A stretch of DNA of 10,227 bases from Anaerolineae bacterium (lineage in GTDB: Bacteria; Chloroflexota; Anaerolineae; DRVO01). Position numbers and translations under genes: made by a program. Position 1 is the first letter of the stretch. Each line of letters opens with the position of its first letter. The notes under the pieces were generated by a model. The model was not told the DNA's origin. It made no database searches and was given only the letters and a program-made list of their open reading frames with translations. Where the stretch lies: positions 1 through 10,227 of the forward strand of contig JAAYAV010000078.1 in the NCBI GenBank assembly GCA_012719195.1, written 5' to 3'. Positions 6,822 to 10,227 of this stretch are shown here, in pieces.

Positions 6822-8600
6822 ATGAACGTCATCGTCCGTACGCTCGTGGACCTGTACGAGGCGCTCGTGCGCTGGTACCACTCGTGGCGCTACGGCCCGG
6901 TGGCCCGGCGTTTGGGGAAGACGGACGGCGCCGGCCACGGTTTGATCGTGGTGCAGATCGACGGACTAAGTCACGACGAACTGCTGCGGGCGCTCTCGGG
7001 CGGCCACATGCCCTATCTGGCGCAGGTGCTGCGCGCGGGCGAAGGTGAGGCGTACCGCTGGTTTTCGGGCCTACCCAGCACGACGCCGGCCGTGCAAGCG
7101 GCCCTGATGTACGGCACCAAGCACGGCATACCCGGCTTCCGCTGGTACGAGAAGTCCACCGGCGCCTACCCGGTGTGCAAGCTGCCCGGGTTCGTCAACC
7201 GCCTACAAGCCCGCCTCTCCGCGGGGCGGACCGGCATCCTGCGCGGCGGATCCAGTTACGCCAACATGTTCGACGGGGACGCTAGCACGTCGCTCTTCAC
7301 GCTGGCCGCGATCGGCGGGAGCAGCCTCCTGCAGCGGGCGGGCGTTCTACCGCTGTTCATCATTCTGGCCTCGAGTCCTCTTCGCGTAGCACGTATCGCC
7401 GCCCTCTCCGTCTGGACGTACCTGAGCGAGCTGTGGCGGCGGGTGTCTGCCTTCTTCTGGCCGAGCAAGTTCGGACGCCTGAGCCTGCTCTCGCCCTTCA
7501 TCCACGTTCTGACCGACGTGCTGGTGCGCGAGATCTCTACCTTTGCCGCGCTGGTGGAGATCCACCGTGGCGTGCCTGCCATATACGTGAACTACACCAG
7601 CTACGACGAGTGGGCGCATCGTTTCGGGCCGGACGACGGGCACGCACTGCGCGCTCTGCGGGCCATCGATGGGCAACTCAAGCAGCTGGACCGGATGCGG
7701 CGGTGGGGGGGGCGGCCCTACGATCTCTACGTGCTGTCGGACCACGGCATGACCGCCTGCGTGCCCTTCGACACGGCCTTCGGCCAGACGCTGGGCGAGT
7801 TCATCGATGGCTGCATCGAGGGTAGCACCCGCACGGACGAGGCCATCATGGGGCCGGTCGATCTGCAGGAGCCGGCGGCACTGCTGGGCTACGAGACGGA
7901 AGCAGTGGAAGATGACCTCGACGGCCTCTCGCGCGAGGTGGCCCGATCGTTGCGAGAGTCACTGGAGAAGCGAGTGGAGGCTGAGCCGCCCGAGCCGGCG
8001 GTCCGCAGCGATGTCGTTGTGCGAGACTCCGGACCGCTCTCACACGTGTACTTCAACGCGGTGGCGGACCGACCGGCGACCCTGGAAGAGCTATCTGAGT
8101 TCTACCCCGGCCTGGTAAGGCGAGTGGCGGGCCACCCCGGTATTGCCGTAGTAGCCGTGCGCAGCCCTGATGGCCCGGTGTTGGTCACGGCGGCAGGCGT
8201 CTTCCCGGCGGTGCGTGAGTCCGCCGCGGCGGTCTTCACGGGCCTGGTGGAAGCGACCGAGCTTCTGGACGAGGTTGTCAGGCTGCTGGAGTTCTCCAAT
8301 AGTGGCGACCTTGTCGTGCTGGGGCGTTGGGGGTGGTGGGGGCGGCCGGATCAGGTGGTCTCCTTCGAGCGCCAGCGCGGTACTCACGGCGGGGCGGGCG
8401 GACACCAGTGCGATGCCTTCGTCGTCGCATTCACCGCTCCGTCCATTAGCCTCGACGGCGTCCGCACTGCTTCGGACCTCTACCGTCTGTTCCTCTCCTA
8501 TCAGTCCGAGCCTCTGGCGGTGGAGACCGAGGGGGTGGTCACGGACACTGCCTCGGCCCCGGTTGAGGCAGTCCCGACGCGGCGCCAGCCCCAGCGCTGA
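6822..8600 (+). CDS. Alkaline-phosphatase-superfamily phosphodiesterase / nucleotide pyrophosphatase-like protein with hydrophobic insertion
   Basis: 592 residues; the ATG follows AGGA by six bases. The two-metal site of the type I phosphodiesterase/nucleotide pyrophosphatase family is complete: Asp47 in VVQIDGL, the nucleophile region LPSTTPAVQAALMYG (Thr87 or Thr88) with HGIPGFRWYE after it, Asp262 and His266 in YDEWAHRFGP, Asp307 and His308 in VLSDHGM, and His522 in GTHGG. Between the nucleophile and the second metal motif is a long insertion; residues about 155-245 are rich in hydrophobic and aromatic residues (VLPLFIILASS, VARIAALSVWTYLSELW), suggesting membrane association. The N-terminal 25 residues are amphipathic with no clear cleavage site. 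A second insert (about 320-500) has acidic stretches, and the tail (565-592) is low-complexity. It presumably cleaves phosphodiester or phosphomonoester bonds in lipids or nucleotides; the substrate is unknown. It starts 44 bp after the TIM-barrel gene. Confidence 0.88.
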   Translation: MNVIVRTLVDLYEALVRWYHSWRYGPVARRLGKTDGAGHGLIVVQIDGLSHDELLRALSGGHMPYLAQVLRAGEGEAYRWFSGLPSTTPAVQAALMYGTKHGIPGFRWYEKSTGAYPVCKLPGFVNRLQARLSAGRTGILRGGSSYANMFDGDASTSLFTLAAIGGSSLLQRAGVLPLFIILASSPLRVARIAALSVWTYLSELWRRVSAFFWPSKFGRLSLLSPFIHVLTDVLVREISTFAALVEIHRGVPAIYVNYTSYDEWAHRFGPDDGHALRALRAIDGQLKQLDRMRRWGGRPYDLYVLSDHGMTACVPFDTAFGQTLGEFIDGCIEGSTRTDEAIMGPVDLQEPAALLGYETEAVEDDLDGLSREVARSLRESLEKRVEAEPPEPAVRSDVVVRDSGPLSHVYFNAVADRPATLEELSEFYPGLVRRVAGHPGIAVVAVRSPDGPVLVTAAGVFPAVRESAAAVFTGLVEATELLDEVVRLLEFSNSGDLVVLGRWGWWGRPDQVVSFERQRGTHGGAGGHQCDAFVVAFTAPSISLDGVRTASDLYRLFLSYQSEPLAVETEGVVTDTASAPVEAVPTRRQPQR

Positions 8601-8641
8601 GGTTTGTCCGCGGCCGTAGATTTCTGAACATGATGCCAGCA

Positions 8642-8650
8642 TGCTACAAT
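8642..8650 (+). promoter_or_regulatory. Extended -10 promoter upstream of folC
   Basis: TGCTACAAT fits the extended -10 form TGnTATAAT with one mismatch. It lies in the 85-bp spacer between the phosphodiesterase and folC, a locally AT-richer stretch. The -35 is poor (TTCTGA at 8622-8627, spacing 17), as is usual when the extended element is present. Transcription would start near 8657, giving a leader of about 30 bases that includes GGAAGGG just before the folC ATG. Confidence 0.5.
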
Positions 8651-8685
8651 GATATGTTGACGGCTTACGGGACACGGAAGGGTCA

Positions 8686-10077
8686 ATGACATACAGGCAG
8701 GCTCTGGACTGGCTATGGGGCCTTACGGACTACGAGCGCCGCAGCGGGTATGACTACTCCGCGGCGCGCTTTGACCTACAACGGGTGCGAGATCTGCTCC
8801 AGCTTCTGGGCGACCCGCAGAAGGGTATGCGCTTGGTGCACGTCGCCGGCACCAAGGGCAAAGGCTCAACCTCCGCGATGCTGGCCGCGATCTACCGGGC
8901 GGCGGGGCTTCGCACCGGGCTGTACACTTCGCCCCACCTCCACACCGTCCGCGAGCGGATGCAGGTGGACGGGACGCCCATTCGTCGGGAGGGCTTCTCC
9001 CGGGTGATGGCCGAGGTTGCCTCCGCAGTGGAGCGTGTCGAGGGGATCACCAGCTTCGAGGCTTTGACGGCCGCCGGACTGCTGTGCTTCCGCCAGGCGG
9101 GCGTGGACGTGGCGGTCCTGGAGGTCGGCATGGGCGGCCGCCTCGATGCCACCAACGTGGTGGAACCATTCGTATCGGTGATCACGTCCATCAGCCGCGA
9201 CCATACGGCCACTCTGGGTGACAGTCTTCAGGCCATCGCCGCTGAGAAGGCGGGCATCATCAAGCGCGGGGTGCCGGTGGTGAGCGCAGGACAGGCGCCC
9301 GAGGTCGCGGACGTGCTGGCCGGTCTTGCACGGGAGACACAGTCCCCTTTGGAGTGGGTGGGATGCGACTGGGGGTACGCGGCGGGCGCCTGGAGCGACA
9401 CGGTGCAGTCCCTCTCCCTGCAGCCGCCGGTGCGGTTCAGCGCCGCAGCCAGCACCTATCGGACGGCCCTGCTCGGCGAGCACCAGATTGAGAACGCCGT
9501 TCTCGCCCTGGCCGCGGCGAGTCACACACCGCCGGAACTAGGGGTCGGCCCAGCCCACTGGCGAGACGGGCTGGAGTCGGTCCGTTGGCCGGGGCGCCTG
9601 GAGTTGGTGGCGCGAGAGCCCTATGTGGTGCTTGACGGCGCTCACAACGACGACTCCTTCCGCCGGCTCGGGCAGGCGCTGGACCGGCACTTCCCGCACG
9701 AGCGGCTGCACCTGGTGTTCGGGGCGTCGCGCGACAAGGACCTCGCGGCCATGCTCGAGGCCATCCGGCGGCCCGGCTTGGCGATCTACGGCTGCCGCAG
9801 CGGGCATGGTCGCTCGGCGGAACTGGATGCCATCGCCGAGGCGTCCCGGCTCAGCGGCCTGGAGGCAGCGCGCTACGAATCGGTGCCCGAGGCCCTGTGG
9901 GCCGCGGTTGCCGCTGCTGAGCCCGGGGACTGCGTGTGCGTGGCCGGTTCGTTGTTTGTGGTGGCGGCGGCGAGGGAGGCTATTGCCGCTCGCCATGGTT
10001 GGTTGCAGTGTGATGATGATGAGTGTGAAGTAGTGGAAGTAGCGAGAAACTGGAGGCCAGCACTTGTACGAGCCTGA
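8686..10077 (+). CDS. folC: Bifunctional folylpolyglutamate synthase / dihydrofolate synthase
   Basis: 463 residues, a normal to slightly long FolC. The enzyme ligates L-glutamate to dihydropteroate and/or to folates using ATP, making retained polyglutamate cofactors; cytoplasmic, Mur-ligase superfamily. Motifs in order: early DYERRSGYDYSAARFDL (15-31), P-loop VAGTKGKGSTSAML (53-66), TSPHL omega-loop (81-85), LEVGMGGRLDATNVV (145-159), the metal/carbamyl-lysine segment AEKAGIIKRGVPVV (186-199), GEHQIENAVLALAA (264-277), WPGRLE (301-306), VVLDGAHNDDSF (314-325) opening the C-terminal domain, and VFGASRDKD (344-352). The end GSLFVVAAAREAI (421-433) is typical; the last 25 residues form an acidic tail without recognised homology. 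The ATG has GGAAGGG close by. It is preceded by its own promoter candidate and overlaps lon by 14 bp. Whether both activities are present cannot be told from sequence. Confidence 0.95.
   Translation: MTYRQALDWLWGLTDYERRSGYDYSAARFDLQRVRDLLQLLGDPQKGMRLVHVAGTKGKGSTSAMLAAIYRAAGLRTGLYTSPHLHTVRERMQVDGTPIRREGFSRVMAEVASAVERVEGITSFEALTAAGLLCFRQAGVDVAVLEVGMGGRLDATNVVEPFVSVITSISRDHTATLGDSLQAIAAEKAGIIKRGVPVVSAGQAPEVADVLAGLARETQSPLEWVGCDWGYAAGAWSDTVQSLSLQPPVRFSAAASTYRTALLGEHQIENAVLALAAASHTPPELGVGPAHWRDGLESVRWPGRLELVAREPYVVLDGAHNDDSFRRLGQALDRHFPHERLHLVFGASRDKDLAAMLEAIRRPGLAIYGCRSGHGRSAELDAIAEASRLSGLEAARYESVPEALWAAVAAAEPGDCVCVAGSLFVVAAAREAIAARHGWLQCDDDECEVVEVARNWRPALVRA
10052..10056 (+). promoter_or_regulatory. 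Ribosome-binding site deciding the TTG start of lon
   Basis: GGAGG inside the last codons of folC lies seven bases before the TTG at 10064. No other in-frame start ahead of the Lon core (such as the GTG at 10079) has a comparable site, so the TTG overlapping the folC stop is preferred. Confidence 0.65.
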
Positions 10078-10227
10078 TGTGGACGGATACAGCACGCCGC
10101 CGGATGAGGTGGAGGAACTGCCTCTCCTGCCGCTGCGCGATACGGTGGTCTTCCCCCACATGGTTGCCCCCCTGATGGTGGGGCGAGATCGGTCGGTTCG
10201 CGCTCTCGAGAGTGCCACACAGCGAGA
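10064..10227 (+). CDS. lon: ATP-dependent protease Lon, N-terminal fragment
   Basis: Fifty-four codons are visible from TTG to the right edge; the rest lies outside the window. Residues 19-50 (LPLLPLRDTVVFPHMV, then APLMVGRDRSVRALES) are the signature opening of the Lon N-terminal substrate-recognition domain. Lon is the homo-oligomeric cytoplasmic AAA+ serine protease that degrades misfolded and regulatory proteins; its ATPase and Ser-Lys protease domains would follow downstream. The first 18 residues are an acidic leader common in Lon N-termini. The reading frame overlaps the end of folC by 14 bp, so translation is probably coupled. No heat-shock operator (such as a CIRCE inverted repeat) is seen upstream; transcription probably comes from the folC promoter or further upstream. 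Confidence 0.93.
   Translation, partial: MYEPDVDGYSTPPDEVEELPLLPLRDTVVFPHMVAPLMVGRDRSVRALESATQR

Noticed and set aside
8321..8345. G-rich stretch resembling a G-quadruplex in the phosphodiesterase gene
   Set aside because: Only three runs of three or more G are present, the fourth being GG; the composition is explained by Gly/Trp codons (RWGWWGRP).
8638..8645. Palindrome AGCATGCT overlapping the folC promoter candidate, a possible operator
   Set aside because: An eight-base palindrome can arise by chance in this length, and no second copy or flanking symmetry is seen.
9538..10218. A 226-residue antisense open frame across the folC end and lon start
   Set aside because: It lies wholly opposite well-recognised folC and lon coding sequence and shows no domain, so it is a shadow frame.

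Overview
The window reads as a chromosomal segment of a GC-rich bacterium (roughly two-thirds G+C by eye). It is densely packed and its genes carry strong Shine-Dalgarno sequences. Housekeeping genes (trmD, folC, lon) sit among enzymes of unknown pathway. The style would fit Chloroflexota or a similar deep-branching lineage, but nothing here settles the taxonomy. I saw no tRNA, rRNA, CRISPR array, insertion sequence or prophage gene, and no gene-free stretch longer than 300 bases.

Layout. Positions 1-1409 (minus strand) hold the first 469 codons of a secreted, probably lipid-anchored zinc metallopeptidase. It has an HEVQH...WFNEGLS active site and an immune-inhibitor-A-like C-terminal domain cut by the left edge. 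An 88-bp divergent spacer with a good -10 box separates it from a plus-strand run. That run is: a small stand-alone DUF4062-type protein (1498-2079); a zinc-dependent medium-chain dehydrogenase (2129-3166); trmD (3180-3938); a stand-alone hydantoinase/oxoprolinase HyuA-like ATPase-fold protein (3950-5971, possibly starting at a CTG at 3935); a xylose-isomerase-like TIM-barrel enzyme (5965-6777); and a large alkaline-phosphatase-superfamily phosphodiesterase with a hydrophobic insertion (6822-8600). An 85-bp spacer with an extended -10 promoter then precedes folC (8686-10077). folC overlaps by 14 bp the TTG-initiated start of a Lon protease gene that runs off the right edge.

How the genes may work together. 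The genes from 1498 to 8600 are separated by 13-49 bp or overlap, so they probably form one transcription unit. trmD is translationally packed between a dehydrogenase and a HyuA-like protein, not in its usual ribosomal-protein neighbourhood. The dehydrogenase, HyuA-like protein and TIM-barrel protein could belong to a small-molecule (sugar, polyol or cyclic amide) pathway, but no substrate can be read from the sequence. folC and lon look like a second unit. No obviously complete new system is visible. The most unusual items are the domain-only DUF4062 protein, the hydantoinase-like protein without its usual HyuB partner but with a winged-helix-like insert, the phosphodiesterase with a membrane-like insertion, and the possible CTG start.
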